Position numbers and translations under genes: made by a program. Source: Agrobacterium sp. RAC06 (GTDB taxonomy: Bacteria > Pseudomonadota > Alphaproteobacteria > Rhizobiales > Rhizobiaceae). From it: a stretch of 64,000 nt of DNA. Position 1 is the first letter of the stretch, and every line of letters starts with the position of its first letter. The notes below the pieces were generated by a model, which was given only the letters and a program-made list of their open reading frames with translations, was not told where the DNA came from and made no database searches. Location: contig NZ_CP016499.1 of the NCBI RefSeq assembly GCF_001713475.1, positions 2,170,001 to 2,234,000 on the forward strand, written 5' to 3'. Below are positions 9,198 to 18,926 of the stretch, one piece after another.

Positions 9198-9947
9198 TCA
9201 AACGAGATTGTTGCGCACCGCATAGGCGATGGCTTCCGAGCGTGTCTTCGTCGCAGTCTTGCGCATCACGCTCGTGATGTAGTTGTTGATCGTATTGCGC
9301 GAGATGCCGAGAATCGTGGCGATCTCGTCGCTGGTCTTGCCCTCGGCAATCCAGAACAGGCACTCCAGTTCACGATCGGTCAAATCGAAGTCGCGATCGC
9401 TCTTGTGCCCCTTGTTCGCAGACAGGCTCAGCGCATAAGCGGCAAGCAGGCCGACTTCCCGCAAGCGCTCGGGCGACAGCACATAGTCCTGCGGGAAGAG
9501 CAGAAGCAGTGCAAGTCGGGTTCGTCCGACATTGAGGGTCACCGTGCAATACTGGCGGCTGGTGCCGGCAGGGACATGCGCATCGTCGGGGAGAATGGCA
9601 TATTTAGGCTGCAGCACCGAAAGGCACTTCTCGAGCTCGGTCGACTGGGAATAGCTCGCGGCCAGTTCGCTCTCGAGGCGGCGGACCAGATCGAACGGCC
9701 AATCGGCGGCCACGACGAAGTCGAGCCCTTCTTCCTGGACGAGATCGTAGCGCGCGAGCAAGTGATGCGAGGCGCCGACATAATCACACAGAACGCGAAG
9801 GCAATGACCCATGTCGCCCGAGAGCGCCGGGGTCGCCAGCCTTCGGATCAACACGTCCTTCGACGATGAGCCTTTCTGCAGAGGCTCTGCCGGAGAAGCG
9901 GCACGAGACCGCCCCTCATTGCCCTCTGTTGTCAGCTCGGCATCCAT
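9198..9947 (-). CDS. visN: LuxR-type motility master regulator VisN
   Basis: 249 residues. The C-terminal LuxR domain (about residues 185-247) includes TSDEIATILGISRNTINNYI, a clear helix-turn-helix. The N-terminal part resembles an autoinducer-binding fold, but the signal is unknown. Start at ATG 9947, preceded by AAGGGG. It lies upstream of visR on the same strand, matching the visNR order that activates rem and the rest of the flagellar regulon in Sinorhizobium. Its own promoter should lie within 9948-10167. Confidence 0.92.
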   Translation of the reverse strand: MDAELTTEGNEGRSRAASPAEPLQKGSSSKDVLIRRLATPALSGDMGHCLRVLCDYVGASHHLLARYDLVQEEGLDFVVAADWPFDLVRRLESELAASYSQSTELEKCLSVLQPKYAILPDDAHVPAGTSRQYCTVTLNVGRTRLALLLLFPQDYVLSPERLREVGLLAAYALSLSANKGHKSDRDFDLTDRELECLFWIAEGKTSDEIATILGISRNTINNYITSVMRKTATKTRSEAIAYAVRNNLV

Positions 9948-10167
9948 TCAATGTGCCCCTTTGAAGTGACAGCCTAGCATTGTCGCAGTCTTCGCCACGT
10001 CCGAGTGCAGGCGACTCACATACGGCCCAATCTCCGACTACCGAATCATGTTCACTGTAAAATATAAAGTGGCAAAGGTCACAAGCATTTGCGGTATTGC
10101 GAGACGGGTCCAAGCATGCCCGGCGATGACCTTTGGCGCAACCCCGTATCGATATGGGACTACAATG

Positions 10168-10192
10168 CAAAACCGCGCCCGGAGGGCGCGGT
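10168..10192 (-). terminator. Rho-independent terminator after fliF
   Basis: A perfect nine-base stem, ACCGCGCCC (10172-10180) and GGGCGCGGT (10184-10192), encloses a three-base loop. On the minus strand it is followed by TTTTG. It starts 24 bases beyond the fliF stop, so it most likely ends the che-fliF transcript before visN. Confidence 0.8.
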
Positions 10193-10215
10193 CGGTACTG
10201 GCTTGTTCTTCAAAA

Positions 10216-11910
10216 TCAGGCGGCGTTGTCCACAGCCCATTTGCGAAGGATCTTGGCGGCGCGCTCTTCCGAGATTTCCACCATGCGCGAAAGGCGCCGC
10301 TCCGGACCTTCCTTGACCCGGCGGTTGAAGCCGCCATTCGGGTCGTCGTCCATCGTAAGAAGGTCGTCGGTCGAGTCGAAGCCGAAGTCGGATCCGAAAC
10401 CATCCATAAGACCGCCCCCTGACCCGCCACCGAGGGCAGGCGAGAAGTCGGGGAGCTCGAGACCGGCAGCCTGCTCGCCAATTCCGCCGGCGAGTGCCGT
10501 ATCGGCACCACCGCCACCCGCGGTGCGGATCATCGGACGGATGCCCATCCAGACAATGAGGAAAGCGACGGCGACGAAGGCCAAGGAGTTGATGATGCCA
10601 CCGATGTTGCGGCTCAGGATTTCCATGAAGCCGGGGCCCGTCGCGGATTCTTCGAGCAACTGGTTTTCCAGGAATTCCATGGCTGTCAGTGTGACGACGT
10701 CACCGCGATTGGTGTCGAGGCCAGCTGCAGACGTCACGATCTTCTGCATCTCAGCGAGATAGGCGTCGATCTTGGCCTGGTCGACGGGCTCTCCCACCAT
10801 CATGGCAATGCGACCACGGTTGACGACGACGGCGACGGAGAGCTTCTCGACGGTGTAGCTGTTCTTGACCGTCGCGACGGTCTTGCTGTTGATCTCGTAG
10901 TTGGTCTGCTCTTCCTTCTTGTCCTGCTCGTCGGACGATTCAGGGCCACCGCCGCCGGCATCGGGCGCGGCCTGAGGAATGTTCTGTTCGACCGTGGCTG
11001 CCGTATCCGACTGGCGCTGCAGGGATTTCTGCGCTTCCTTGGTGACGCGAACAGAGCGCTCGACGCGCGATTCCGGATCGTAGATCGTTTCCTGGATCTG
11101 CTGGCTGTCGGTGTTGATCTGGGCCGTGACGCTGGAGCGGAAGTTGTCCATTCCGAGGAAAGGCGCCAAGGCCTTGTCGATATTGGTTTCGATTTCGCGC
11201 TGAACGGACTGAACAACGCCCAGCGAGCGGGAGGCTTCGCCACCCGTTTCGTCGCCCGCTGCAAGCAGCTGGCCGGTGGAATCCAGAATCGTCACGTCCT
11301 CGACGTCCAGACCCGGGACGGACGAGGCGACCAACTGGCGGATCGATGCTGCTGCCTTGCGGCCGGCATCCGTCGAGGCGCGAATCATGACGGACGCCGT
11401 CGGCTTCTGTTCGCCGCGACGGAAGTTGCCGATGTCCGGCATGACGATGTGGACGCGGGCTGCGGCAATGCCTGCGATCTGCTGGATGGTGCGTGCGACT
11501 TCACCTTCCAGCGCGCGGACACGCGTGACTTCCTGCATGAACGAGGTCAGACCCAGCGAGCCGACATTGTCGAAGAGCTCGTAGCCGGCATTGGCGCTGT
11601 TGGGCAGTCCACGCTCGGCGAGCAGGAGGCGCGCCTTTCCGGTCATGCCGGCACGCACACTGATGCTCTGGCCATCGGCACCGGTCTCGAAATCGATGCC
11701 CGATTCGGCAAGAGCGATGCTGATCTGGTTCATGTCGACCGGCTCGAGGCCGACATAGAGCGTCTCGTAGGAGGGTTTGTTGACGTAAAGAGCGCCTGCA
11801 ATGATGATCGCGAAGGAAACGACAGCAACCCCAGCCATGGCCAGGATCTTCGTCTGGCCCATCGCCGCGAAATTTTTAGATATCTGAAGTAATTGATTTA
11901 ACAGATTCAT
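10216..11910 (-). CDS. fliF: Flagellar MS-ring protein FliF
   Basis: 564 residues, the usual length for FliF. A membrane segment lies near residues 22-44 and a second near the C-terminus (about 435-458, in IINSLAFVAVAFLIVW). The two periplasmic ring-building motifs lie between them. The last helix, rich in R and E (EERAAKILRKWAVDN), is where FliG docks. I took ATG 11910; an in-frame ATG at 11925 adds five residues. FliF forms the inner-membrane base ring on which motor and export gate assemble. It follows cheT after 172 bases. Confidence 0.96.
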   Translation of the reverse strand: MNLLNQLLQISKNFAAMGQTKILAMAGVAVVSFAIIIAGALYVNKPSYETLYVGLEPVDMNQISIALAESGIDFETGADGQSISVRAGMTGKARLLLAERGLPNSANAGYELFDNVGSLGLTSFMQEVTRVRALEGEVARTIQQIAGIAAARVHIVMPDIGNFRRGEQKPTASVMIRASTDAGRKAAASIRQLVASSVPGLDVEDVTILDSTGQLLAAGDETGGEASRSLGVVQSVQREIETNIDKALAPFLGMDNFRSSVTAQINTDSQQIQETIYDPESRVERSVRVTKEAQKSLQRQSDTAATVEQNIPQAAPDAGGGGPESSDEQDKKEEQTNYEINSKTVATVKNSYTVEKLSVAVVVNRGRIAMMVGEPVDQAKIDAYLAEMQKIVTSAAGLDTNRGDVVTLTAMEFLENQLLEESATGPGFMEILSRNIGGIINSLAFVAVAFLIVWMGIRPMIRTAGGGGADTALAGGIGEQAAGLELPDFSPALGGGSGGGLMDGFGSDFGFDSTDDLLTMDDDPNGGFNRRVKEGPERRLSRMVEISEERAAKILRKWAVDNAA

Positions 11911-12082
11911 TCTGTCTCGCACCATCTACAAGGAGGGTCTGGGCGCTTTTGCCCTTGGCGCGACAATAGAAATCGAAACTTGTGCGAACGTTTCGCGGGA
12001 CGGGAAAGCCGAATTCATTTCGGCATCCGGCAGATTCAGGATCTGCGGCCCGTACGTACAAAGACAGAGTTCTGAAGGTAGG

Positions 12083-12472
12083 TCAAAAGAAGTCGAAGTC
12101 GCCTGCAGCCTTGACCAGCGGTTGCGAATGGCCGTGACGAAGGCCTGCCCCCAGCGCCTTCTGCATGTCGGCCAGCTTCACGAGGCTCAAGGCCGTCGTC
12201 ATGTCGATCATCCAGTCCGACGGGATCGTCCCGGTGATTGTGTCGACGAATTCGGCCAGTCCGCGCGCCTTTTGAACGGCAAGGTCAATGCCTTGCAGAA
12301 CCTTGAGGCTGTCTGGATGCTCCAGTACCTTCGGGCCGCCGAGTTCGAGCAGGTGCGGTTCCACACGCTCGATCAGATAAGCCACGTCATGCAGCTCGCT
12401 GACGATGCGCATGAGGATCTCCGGAAGTTCTTCCCGTGTATCCTGGTTTCCCGCCAAGTGTTCGTTTTGCAT
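12083..12472 (-). CDS. cheT: Chemotaxis protein CheT (CheZ-like phosphatase candidate)
   Basis: 129 residues starting at ATG 12472, 13 bases after the cheD stop. It is an alpha-helical soluble protein. A DxxxQ motif is visible at Asp63-Leu-Ala-Val-Gln67, the catalytic pattern of CheZ-type phosphatases. As I recall, Sinorhizobium CheT sits at this operon position and speeds decay of phospho-CheY1. The same frame stays open upstream to 12748, but that part lies inside cheD in another frame and is not coding. The name rests on position, size and the DxxxQ motif. Confidence 0.82.
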   Translation of the reverse strand: MQNEHLAGNQDTREELPEILMRIVSELHDVAYLIERVEPHLLELGGPKVLEHPDSLKVLQGIDLAVQKARGLAEFVDTITGTIPSDWMIDMTTALSLVKLADMQKALGAGLRHGHSQPLVKAAGDFDFF

Positions 12473-12485
12473 CCGATGTCCAGTA

Positions 12486-13040
12486 CTAGAAGAACTCGAT
12501 TGAGGTTTCCACCGGCTTCGAAACAGGAACCGGACGCTGCTCCAGCGCCACCGTCTTCTGCGTTTCTGCGCCCGTGAGCGGATACTGTCTTGCCCGGCCG
12601 CTGACCGGCCAGAATTCCAGCTTGCGGCCGTGGTCTCCGCCCGTGGAGGACCCGACGACCTTGATGCCTTCGTCGCGCAGGAATTGCTGGGCAAATGCTG
12701 CGTTCTGTTCGCCGACATTCGAGAACGTCGCGATCGTCTTGGCGCCACCGAAAACCCTGGCTTCCAAGCGATCCCTGCGAGCGCCCTGCTTCAGAAGGCC
12801 GTTGATCAACAGCTCCATGAGGTGAACGCCGTAGCGGGTTGCGTCGCCGCCACCAGCACCGGGCACTGCCGAACCCGGAAGCAGGAAGTGGTTCATGCCA
12901 CCTACTCCTGCAATCGGATCCCGAATACAGGCAGCAACACACGAACCGAGGATCGTCGACAGGACCACATTCGGATCCTTGCTGACCTTCCACTCCCCTT
13001 GAATAATGTGGACGCGCTTTGCTGCACCGTCTTCAGTCAT
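12486..13040 (-). CDS. cheD: Chemoreceptor glutamine deamidase CheD
   Basis: 184 residues. The catalytic Cys34 (in LGSCVAACI), His51 (in GMNHFLLPG) and the following Thr/Arg region (GGDATRYG) fit the CheD Cys-His-Thr triad. CheD deamidates glutamines of chemoreceptors. It overlaps the end of cheY2 by four bases (13037-13040), showing translational coupling. The C-terminal 40 residues, rich in V, P and E, extend beyond the core fold. Confidence 0.96.
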   Translation of the reverse strand: MTEDGAAKRVHIIQGEWKVSKDPNVVLSTILGSCVAACIRDPIAGVGGMNHFLLPGSAVPGAGGGDATRYGVHLMELLINGLLKQGARRDRLEARVFGGAKTIATFSNVGEQNAAFAQQFLRDEGIKVVGSSTGGDHGRKLEFWPVSGRARQYPLTGAETQKTVALEQRPVPVSKPVETSIEFF

Positions 13041-13426
13041 TTCAGCGCTCCGAATACAGCTTCGATGGCCGCCTTCATCTTCTCGATCGTGAACGGTTTC
13101 GCCAGGACGTTGTTCGCACCCAGCTGTGCAGCCTTCTGGACTAGCGCACGGTCGCCCTGCGCGGTCAGGATGATGAAGGCCGCCTTCTTGGTGTTGGGAT
13201 TGGTGCGTACCGCCTGGAGCAAGCCCAAGCCGTCCATCTTCGGCATGTTGAAGTCCGAGATGACAAGGTGATGGGGCTGCTGCTCCATGATCTTCATGCC
13301 CTGCTCGCCGTCACCGGCTGCAGTGATCTGCTTGAAGCCCAGCTGGGTCAGCGCGTCGCTGAGCAGCAGGCGACTTGTGACCTGATCGTCGACGATCAGA
13401 ACTTTGATTTTTTCGGCTAGGGACAT
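13037..13426 (-). CDS. cheY2: Chemotaxis response regulator CheY2 (motor-binding)
   Basis: 129 residues, a single receiver domain. The acid pocket is at Asp13-Asp14 (IVDD), the phosphorylation site is Asp58 ([12 protein letters not shown]), with Thr88 and Lys110 at the switch positions. In the two-CheY rhizobial scheme the CheY encoded between cheB and cheD controls the motor, while CheY1 drains phosphate (established for Sinorhizobium). The start overlaps the cheB stop by one base. Confidence 0.95.
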   Translation of the reverse strand: MSLAEKIKVLIVDDQVTSRLLLSDALTQLGFKQITAAGDGEQGMKIMEQQPHHLVISDFNMPKMDGLGLLQAVRTNPNTKKAAFIILTAQGDRALVQKAAQLGANNVLAKPFTIEKMKAAIEAVFGALK

Positions 13427-14472
13427 TATTCGATACCTTCTTTTCGGGCAGCAGTGAGTTTGAGGATTTCCTCGCCAATGGAGGTGAGAGGCAGTTGATG
13501 CTCGACAGCGCCCAGCTCATAGGCGACTCGTGGCATCCCGTAGACCACACAGGTCTTTTCGTTCTGGCCGATGGTGCGAGCACCGGCGTGACGCATCTTC
13601 AGAAGACCGGAGGCGCCATCGCGCCCCATGCCCGTCAGGATCACTCCGACGGCGTTGCGGCCGGCAAGCTCGGCAACCGAGTCGAAGAGAACATCGACAG
13701 AAGGCCGGTGTCCGTTGACCGGCGCGCGATCCACCAGTCGGCAGCAGGGCGCCGATGCATTCGAGACCTGCATGTGACGCTCGCCGCCCGGGGCAAGGTA
13801 GATCTTGCCGATCTCGAGCCGTGCGCCATCCGTGGCCTCCTCCACCACGGGGGCGCAAAGACGGTTCAAGCGCTCGGCGAAGCTCTTCGTGAACGTTGGA
13901 GGCATGTGCTGCGTAATCACCGTCGGCGGGCAATTGCGCGGGAATTTCTGCAGGACGGCGATCAGCGCTTCGACGCCGCCGGTGGACGAGCCGATGGCCA
14001 CGATCTTGCGGCCGACGCGGAAGTCTGCAGCAGGTGCAGTCGCGACCGGCTGGATCTGCGGTGCCGAATGATGCCGGTGCTGGGAACGTGCCGCCGCCTT
14101 GACCTTCTCGGCAAGCTCGCCGAACGGACGAGGCTCTCCTGGCTGGGGCTTCGCCACACAGTCGAAGGCGCCGATTTCGAGTGCCGCCAGAGTGGCTTCC
14201 GCGCCGCGATGCGTCATGGTCGAAACCATGATTACCGGCATGGGCCGCAGCTTCATGATCTTTTCCAGGAACTCAAGGCCGTTCATGTTCGGCATCTCGA
14301 TGTCGAGGGTCAGGACATCGGGATTGAGTTGCTTTATCGCTGCGCGAGCTTCCATGGCATCGCCGGCCTGACCGATGACGCTGACATCCGGATCCTGGTT
14401 GAGGACGGCCGTGATCAGTCCACGCATCGTAGGGCTGTCATCGACGACGAGAACGCGTGCAGGTGCCGCCAT
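13426..14472 (-). CDS. cheB: Chemoreceptor methylesterase CheB
   Basis: 348 residues. The N-terminal receiver domain has phosphorylation site Asp57 ([12 protein letters not shown]). A linker near residues 125-150 joins it to the esterase domain with catalytic Ser163 (GSSTGG), His189 (ITQHMP) and Asp285 (GMGRDGA). CheB removes methyl groups from chemoreceptors when phosphorylated by CheA. It overlaps cheR by one base as TAATG, typical of coupled translation. Confidence 0.97.
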   Translation of the reverse strand: MAAPARVLVVDDSPTMRGLITAVLNQDPDVSVIGQAGDAMEARAAIKQLNPDVLTLDIEMPNMNGLEFLEKIMKLRPMPVIMVSTMTHRGAEATLAALEIGAFDCVAKPQPGEPRPFGELAEKVKAAARSQHRHHSAPQIQPVATAPAADFRVGRKIVAIGSSTGGVEALIAVLQKFPRNCPPTVITQHMPPTFTKSFAERLNRLCAPVVEEATDGARLEIGKIYLAPGGERHMQVSNASAPCCRLVDRAPVNGHRPSVDVLFDSVAELAGRNAVGVILTGMGRDGASGLLKMRHAGARTIGQNEKTCVVYGMPRVAYELGAVEHQLPLTSIGEEILKLTAARKEGIE

Positions 14473-15374
14473 TACTTTCGCCCTCCGTTCTTGCCGATGT
14501 AGCGATAGGTGGTGATACCGATATTGTCGAAATCGTTCTTCGAGTCACCCGAGACACGCTCGGAGTGGCCGATATACAGGTGTCCGCCGATCGGCAGCAG
14601 ATCGGCAAAACGGGTCCAGATGCGCATCTGTGTCGGCTCGTCGAAGTAGATCACGACGTTGCGGCAGAAGATGACGTCGAACTTGCCCTTGAAGGGCCAC
14701 TGGGCCATCAGGTTCAGCTCGTTATAGGTGATCAGACGCTTCAGGCGATCGTCGACCTGGAACTTGCGGCGTCCGCCGATCTCAACTTCCTTGAACCACT
14801 GCTTGCGGATGGCAGGCGACACGGTTTCGAGCGCCTGCTCGTCATAGGCACCCTGTCGGGCGATGGCGAGGATCTTCGGATCGATATCGGTGGCAAGGAT
14901 CTTGAAGTCGTAGTCCAGAACGTTCGGAAAGGCCTGGAATACGGTCAAGGCAATCGAATAGGGCTCCTGGCCGTCCGAGCTTGCGGCTGACCAGATGCGC
15001 ACGCGTCCGCCGGACTTCGCACGCTGAATGAGCCCCGGCAGTACCTCGTCACGAAGATGCTCGAAGTGATGGTTCTCGCGGAAGAAGCGCGTGAAGTTGG
15101 TCGTCAGGTGCGAGAGCATTTCGCGGCGCTCGGCCGATCCCTCCGGCGAGGCGACGAGCTGGCAATAGGCGCGGAAACCGGACAGGCCAAGATTGCGGAT
15201 ATGCTTGGACAGTCGCGAGTAGACGAGCGAAGCCTTGCTGTCGTTCAGCGCGATGCCCGCATCCGAGTAGATCATGGCAGCAATCTCGTTCAGGTCCCGT
15301 CGGGTCAGCGGGTATTCACCGCTGGCCAGAACTTCGTCGTCCGATTGACGGGATGTACTCATTGCAAAGGTCAT
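14472..15374 (-). CDS. cheR: Chemoreceptor methyltransferase CheR
   Basis: 300 residues. The N-terminal helical domain contains [19 protein letters not shown], and the SAM-binding loop is [13 protein letters not shown] took ATG 15374, which overlaps the cheW stop as ATGA; an in-frame ATG at 15362 is the alternative. The frame remains open to 15731, but that region is cheW in another frame. CheR methylates receptor glutamates and opposes CheB in adaptation. Confidence 0.96.
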   Translation of the reverse strand: MTFAMSTSRQSDDEVLASGEYPLTRRDLNEIAAMIYSDAGIALNDSKASLVYSRLSKHIRNLGLSGFRAYCQLVASPEGSAERREMLSHLTTNFTRFFRENHHFEHLRDEVLPGLIQRAKSGGRVRIWSAASSDGQEPYSIALTVFQAFPNVLDYDFKILATDIDPKILAIARQGAYDEQALETVSPAIRKQWFKEVEIGGRRKFQVDDRLKRLITYNELNLMAQWPFKGKFDVIFCRNVVIYFDEPTQMRIWTRFADLLPIGGHLYIGHSERVSGDSKNDFDNIGITTYRYIGKNGGRK

Positions 15375-15841
15375 GCAGCCTCGCTTTCGGCGGCTTCGTT
15401 GAAAAGTGCACCAAGCTCGACCATGCAGATCATCCGCTTGTCGATGGCGAGAATGCCACGGGCATATTGTTTTTCGAGGTCGGAGGAGACCTCCGGCGTC
15501 GGCTGAATGTCCGCATCGCTCACCGTGAGGATGTCGGAGACGGCATCCACCAGGAGACCCACGACCCGAGACTTGACCTGGGCCACGATGATGACGTGGC
15601 GGGCGGTCGGCTCGGCGGGCTTCATGCCCAGACGCAGGGACAGGTCCATGATCGGCAGGACGGCACCACGCAAGTTGATGACGCCCATAACGTAGTGCGG
15701 GGAATGCGGCAGCGGGGTTGCCGGGGTCCATCCCCGGATCTCGCGTACCGACATGATGTTTACGCAGAACTCCTGATCGCCAATACGGAAGGCGATGAGC
15801 TCCCGATCTCCCTGGACCAAGTTTTTGACCGCATACGACAT
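15371..15841 (-). CDS. cheW: Chemotaxis coupling protein CheW
   Basis: 156 residues forming one CheW fold, with the conserved segments [30 protein letters not shown] and [12 protein letters not shown]. It links receptors to CheA in the signalling array. It starts four bases after the cheA stop and its end overlaps cheR, so it belongs to the same transcript. Confidence 0.97.
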   Translation of the reverse strand: MSYAVKNLVQGDRELIAFRIGDQEFCVNIMSVREIRGWTPATPLPHSPHYVMGVINLRGAVLPIMDLSLRLGMKPAEPTARHVIIVAQVKSRVVGLLVDAVSDILTVSDADIQPTPEVSSDLEKQYARGILAIDKRMICMVELGALFNEAAESEAA

Positions 15842-15845
15842 ACTA

Positions 15846-18113
15846 TTACCCTGCGACGGCTAACGACATTTCCTGCTTGAGGGACTGACCACGCGAAGCG
15901 GCGACAACGGCGTCCACATCAAGGATCAGTGCGACGCGTCCATCACCGAGGATGGTTGCGGCAGCAATGCCCGGAACGTGGGTGTAGTTGGCTTCCAGCG
16001 ACTTGATAACGACCTGACGCTGCCCCTGGATGGCATCGACCATCAGAGCGCGCTGGCCACCGCCTTCGGATTCCACCAGAAGGGCGACGCCTTCGATCGG
16101 GTTTGCCTGAGACGATCGGAAGTTGAGGATTCGACCCACATCGACCAGCGGGCAGAAGGAGTTGCGGATCGAAATCAGGCGCTGGTTTGCGCCGAACGAA
16201 TGGACGTGCTGGGCCTCCGGCTGCAGCGTCTCGACGATGGCCGTGAGCGGGACGACGAGGGTCTGGCCGGCAACCGTGACGACCATGCCGTCGAGGACGG
16301 CGAGGGTCAGCGGTAGGCTCATGGTGAAGGTCGAGCCCTGCCCCGGACGCGAGGTGATCGAGATACGACCGCCAAGTGCCTGGATGGAGCGCTTGACCAC
16401 GTCCATGCCGACGCCGCGACCGGAAATGTCCGAGATCTTGTCCGCCGTGGAAAAGCCCGGCATGAAGATCAGGTTGTCGATTTCCTCGTCCGTCAGGTTG
16501 GCATCGGCCGCGATCAGATCGTTGTCGATGGCCTTCTGGCGCACGCGTTCGCGATTGATGCCGGCGCCGTCGTCGACGAGTTCGATGACGATGCGGCCCG
16601 AACGATGCTTCGCGGTGAGCCTGACAGTGCCTTCCGGGTTCTTGCCGGCGGCGGCACGCTTCTCGGGGCTTTCGATACCGTGGTCGACAGCGTTACGGAT
16701 CATGTGCGTCAGCGGCTCGGCCAGCTTGTCGATGACCGTTTTGTCGACTTCGGTGTTTTCACCTTCCGTGACGAGGCGGATCGACTTTCCGACCATGTCG
16801 GCCACTTCGCGAACAATACGCGACATGCGCTGGAAGACCGGCTTCACAGGCTGCGCGCGGATTGCCATGACCGAGTCCTGGATCTCGCGGGTAAGCTGCT
16901 GCAGCTCCTCGAGGCCCATGTTTACGGCCGACGTACCGGTCGCATCGTTTTCGATGACGCTCTGGGAGAGCATCGCCTGGTTGATGACGAGTTCGCCGAC
17001 GAGGTTGATGAGGCGGTCAACGCGATCGAGGTCAACGCGGATGGTCTGGCCGGCGGCGTTATTGGCCTGAGCGGCGGCTGCGGCTGCGGCCGCTGCGGCG
17101 GCAGCCGGAGATTCCTTCTTCTCAGGCTTGGCAGCGCCGGCGGCCATTTTCATGACGCTGGACGCGGTCTCTGCGGCTTCGACAGCAGCGACTACGGTTT
17201 CATCAGCGGCATCTTCCGGCCCCTCATCCAGGGCAGAGAGATCGAAGGGAACCGGGACCATCGGCAATTCTTCGGTCGCCGCTGCGGTCTCGGTCTCGCG
17301 CAACTTGATCTCGAGATCGCAATCCCATTCTGCGAATTCGAAGACCTGACGGATGCCTTCTTCACCCTTCTCGGCCTTGATCTGGATTGTCCAGTGGAAG
17401 TAAGCGGCTTCGGGGTCGAGTTCATCGAGAGCCGGGAGGTCGTCCATGTTACAGTTGATGCTCATCTCGCCAAGGCGAGAGAGATCACGCAGCAACAGGG
17501 CGGCTTCATTGCCCTTGGAGTAAAGCTCGCGGCGCGGCTTGAAGCTGACGTCGAAGGTCGAGGGGACGATGGTCTCCTCCTCTTCGCCCTCGAAACCGTC
17601 GAAGGTAAAGGGGATCGGCTGGAAGCCGCTGTCGTCTGTCGGAGGGGCTGCGGCCGGAGCAGGAGCAGGAGCGGCTGCCTTGGGAGCGGGCTTGGCTGCG
17701 GCCACAGGGGCTGCGGACGGTGCCGGGACATCGCCGTTCGCCAGCGCTTCCAGCTCCTTGACGAGACCGCTCGAGCGGCTTTCATCAACGCTGCCGCCGT
17801 CACGCGAGGCGCTGACCAAGTCGGCCAGAACGTCGGCCGACTTCAGCATCACCTTCATGACTTCCGGGCCAGGCTCCAGCTTGTTGGAACGAACGCAATC
17901 AAGAGTCGTCTCGAAGACGTGCGCAAAGGCAACCAGGTCATCAAGACCGAAGGCACCTGCGCCGCCCTTGATGGAGTGAACCGCGCGGAATACGGCGTTG
18001 ACCGTCTCCGGATCGCGATCTCCATCATTCATTTTCAGAAGACCGGATTCCAGTTCCGCGAGCTGCTCCTCGCATTCCTGGAAAAAGATCTCTTTGATTT
18101 CGTTCATATCCAT
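15846..18113 (-). CDS. cheA: Chemotaxis histidine kinase CheA
   Basis: 755 residues. In order: an Hpt (P1) domain with phospho-acceptor His46 (RAVHSIKGG), a linker rich in A and P (about 130-165), a P2-like region, a poly-alanine linker (about 340-355), the dimerisation domain, an ATPase domain with the N-box [11 protein letters not shown] and the glycine-rich [12 protein letters not shown], and a C-terminal CheW-like P5 domain. CheA passes phosphate to CheY1, CheY2 and CheB. The poly-alanine tract is encoded by GC-rich codon repeats and may vary between strains. Confidence 0.98.
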   Translation of the reverse strand: MDMNEIKEIFFQECEEQLAELESGLLKMNDGDRDPETVNAVFRAVHSIKGGAGAFGLDDLVAFAHVFETTLDCVRSNKLEPGPEVMKVMLKSADVLADLVSASRDGGSVDESRSSGLVKELEALANGDVPAPSAAPVAAAKPAPKAAAPAPAPAAAPPTDDSGFQPIPFTFDGFEGEEEETIVPSTFDVSFKPRRELYSKGNEAALLLRDLSRLGEMSINCNMDDLPALDELDPEAAYFHWTIQIKAEKGEEGIRQVFEFAEWDCDLEIKLRETETAAATEELPMVPVPFDLSALDEGPEDAADETVVAAVEAAETASSVMKMAAGAAKPEKKESPAAAAAAAAAAAAQANNAAGQTIRVDLDRVDRLINLVGELVINQAMLSQSVIENDATGTSAVNMGLEELQQLTREIQDSVMAIRAQPVKPVFQRMSRIVREVADMVGKSIRLVTEGENTEVDKTVIDKLAEPLTHMIRNAVDHGIESPEKRAAAGKNPEGTVRLTAKHRSGRIVIELVDDGAGINRERVRQKAIDNDLIAADANLTDEEIDNLIFMPGFSTADKISDISGRGVGMDVVKRSIQALGGRISITSRPGQGSTFTMSLPLTLAVLDGMVVTVAGQTLVVPLTAIVETLQPEAQHVHSFGANQRLISIRNSFCPLVDVGRILNFRSSQANPIEGVALLVESEGGGQRALMVDAIQGQRQVVIKSLEANYTHVPGIAAATILGDGRVALILDVDAVVAASRGQSLKQEMSLAVAG

Positions 18114-18129
18114 AGGAGAAAATCCCGGC

Positions 18130-18495
18130 TTAGGCGGTTACACGCTCGATGGCATCGATCAGCTTGGTCGGATCGAAAGGCTTGACGATCCAGCCTGTCG
18201 CACCGGCCTGGCGGGCGCGGTTCTTCTTTTCAGCATCGCTTTCCGTGGTCAGGACCAGGATCGGAACCGCACGATACTTTTCGTTGCGGCGGACACCCTC
18301 GATGAAACCGAACCCGTCGAGACGCGGCATGTTGATGTCGGTCACGATGACGTCGGGATTGCATTCTTCGAGCACTTCCAGGCCCTCGACGCCGTCTTCG
18401 GCCTGAATGGTCTCGAAGCCTGCGTTGTTGAGGGTGACCAGAAGCATGTTTCGAATGGTTCTGGAGTCATCCACGGTGAGCACTTTTTTCTTCAT
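18130..18495 (-). CDS. cheY1: Chemotaxis response regulator CheY1 (phosphate sink)
   Basis: 121 residues, a lone receiver domain with Asp9-Asp10, phosphorylation site Asp53 (VTDINMPRLDG), Thr83/Thr84 and Lys105. Its place between cheS and cheA identifies it as CheY1, which in Sinorhizobium drains phosphate from phospho-CheY2 through CheA. It overlaps the end of cheS as ATGA and ends 16 bases before cheA. Confidence 0.94.
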   Translation of the reverse strand: MKKKVLTVDDSRTIRNMLLVTLNNAGFETIQAEDGVEGLEVLEECNPDVIVTDINMPRLDGFGFIEGVRRNEKYRAVPILVLTTESDAEKKNRARQAGATGWIVKPFDPTKLIDAIERVTA

Positions 18496-18794
18496 TGCCG
18501 GATCTCCTTAGCGAGCAGATGATCGATGTTCACGCCAATCAGTTGAAGGGTTTTCAGGAAAGCCTCGGAGGCCTTTCCATACGAGAAGGGATGCTTGTCA
18601 GCTTCCCAGGCCTTGGCGGCTGCCATCAGGACCTGCACGCACTGAGCACCGACACGCTCGACGCCAGAGGCATCGATCGTCAAAGGGGCACCACGCATCG
18701 AGAGTATGTTGGCCTTGAGATTGGATGCCTCATTCAGGTCCAATACCGCGGCCAGTTTCAGACTCTTCTGATCGCCTTTCTTACTTGCCATCAT
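18492..18794 (-). CDS. cheS: STAS-domain chemotaxis protein CheS
   Basis: About 100 residues, a single STAS-like fold (LTIDASGVERVGAQCVQVLM resembles the STAS core). The start at ATG 18794 has AAGGAAAG six bases upstream; the next codon is also ATG. In Sinorhizobium the second gene of the che operon, CheS, binds CheA and increases CheY1 binding and dephosphorylation. Here position, length and the four-base overlap with cheY1 agree with that. Confidence 0.87.
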   Translation of the reverse strand: MMASKKGDQKSLKLAAVLDLNEASNLKANILSMRGAPLTIDASGVERVGAQCVQVLMAAAKAWEADKHPFSYGKASEAFLKTLQLIGVNIDHLLAKEIRQ

Positions 18795-18926
18795 TTCTTT
18801 CCTTATGTCCCAAGGCTGCGGCACCCAGGCACGAATGTGGTTCCCAGGAGAACCATTCCCCCGGATGGATTGCCGAACTTCCCGCCCTTAACTTCCTTGT
18901 GTAGCGCATGGTGGTAAACAATCCCC

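Noticed and set aside
12473..12748. N-terminal extension of the cheT frame
   Set aside because: It lies inside cheD in another frame and is rich in R and S, typical of non-coding frames; ATG 12472 is 13 bases after cheD.
16605..18185. Open frame of about 526 codons opposite cheA
   Set aside because: cheA in the other strand has all its domains. The frame is a by-product of high GC codon use and shows no recognisable motif.
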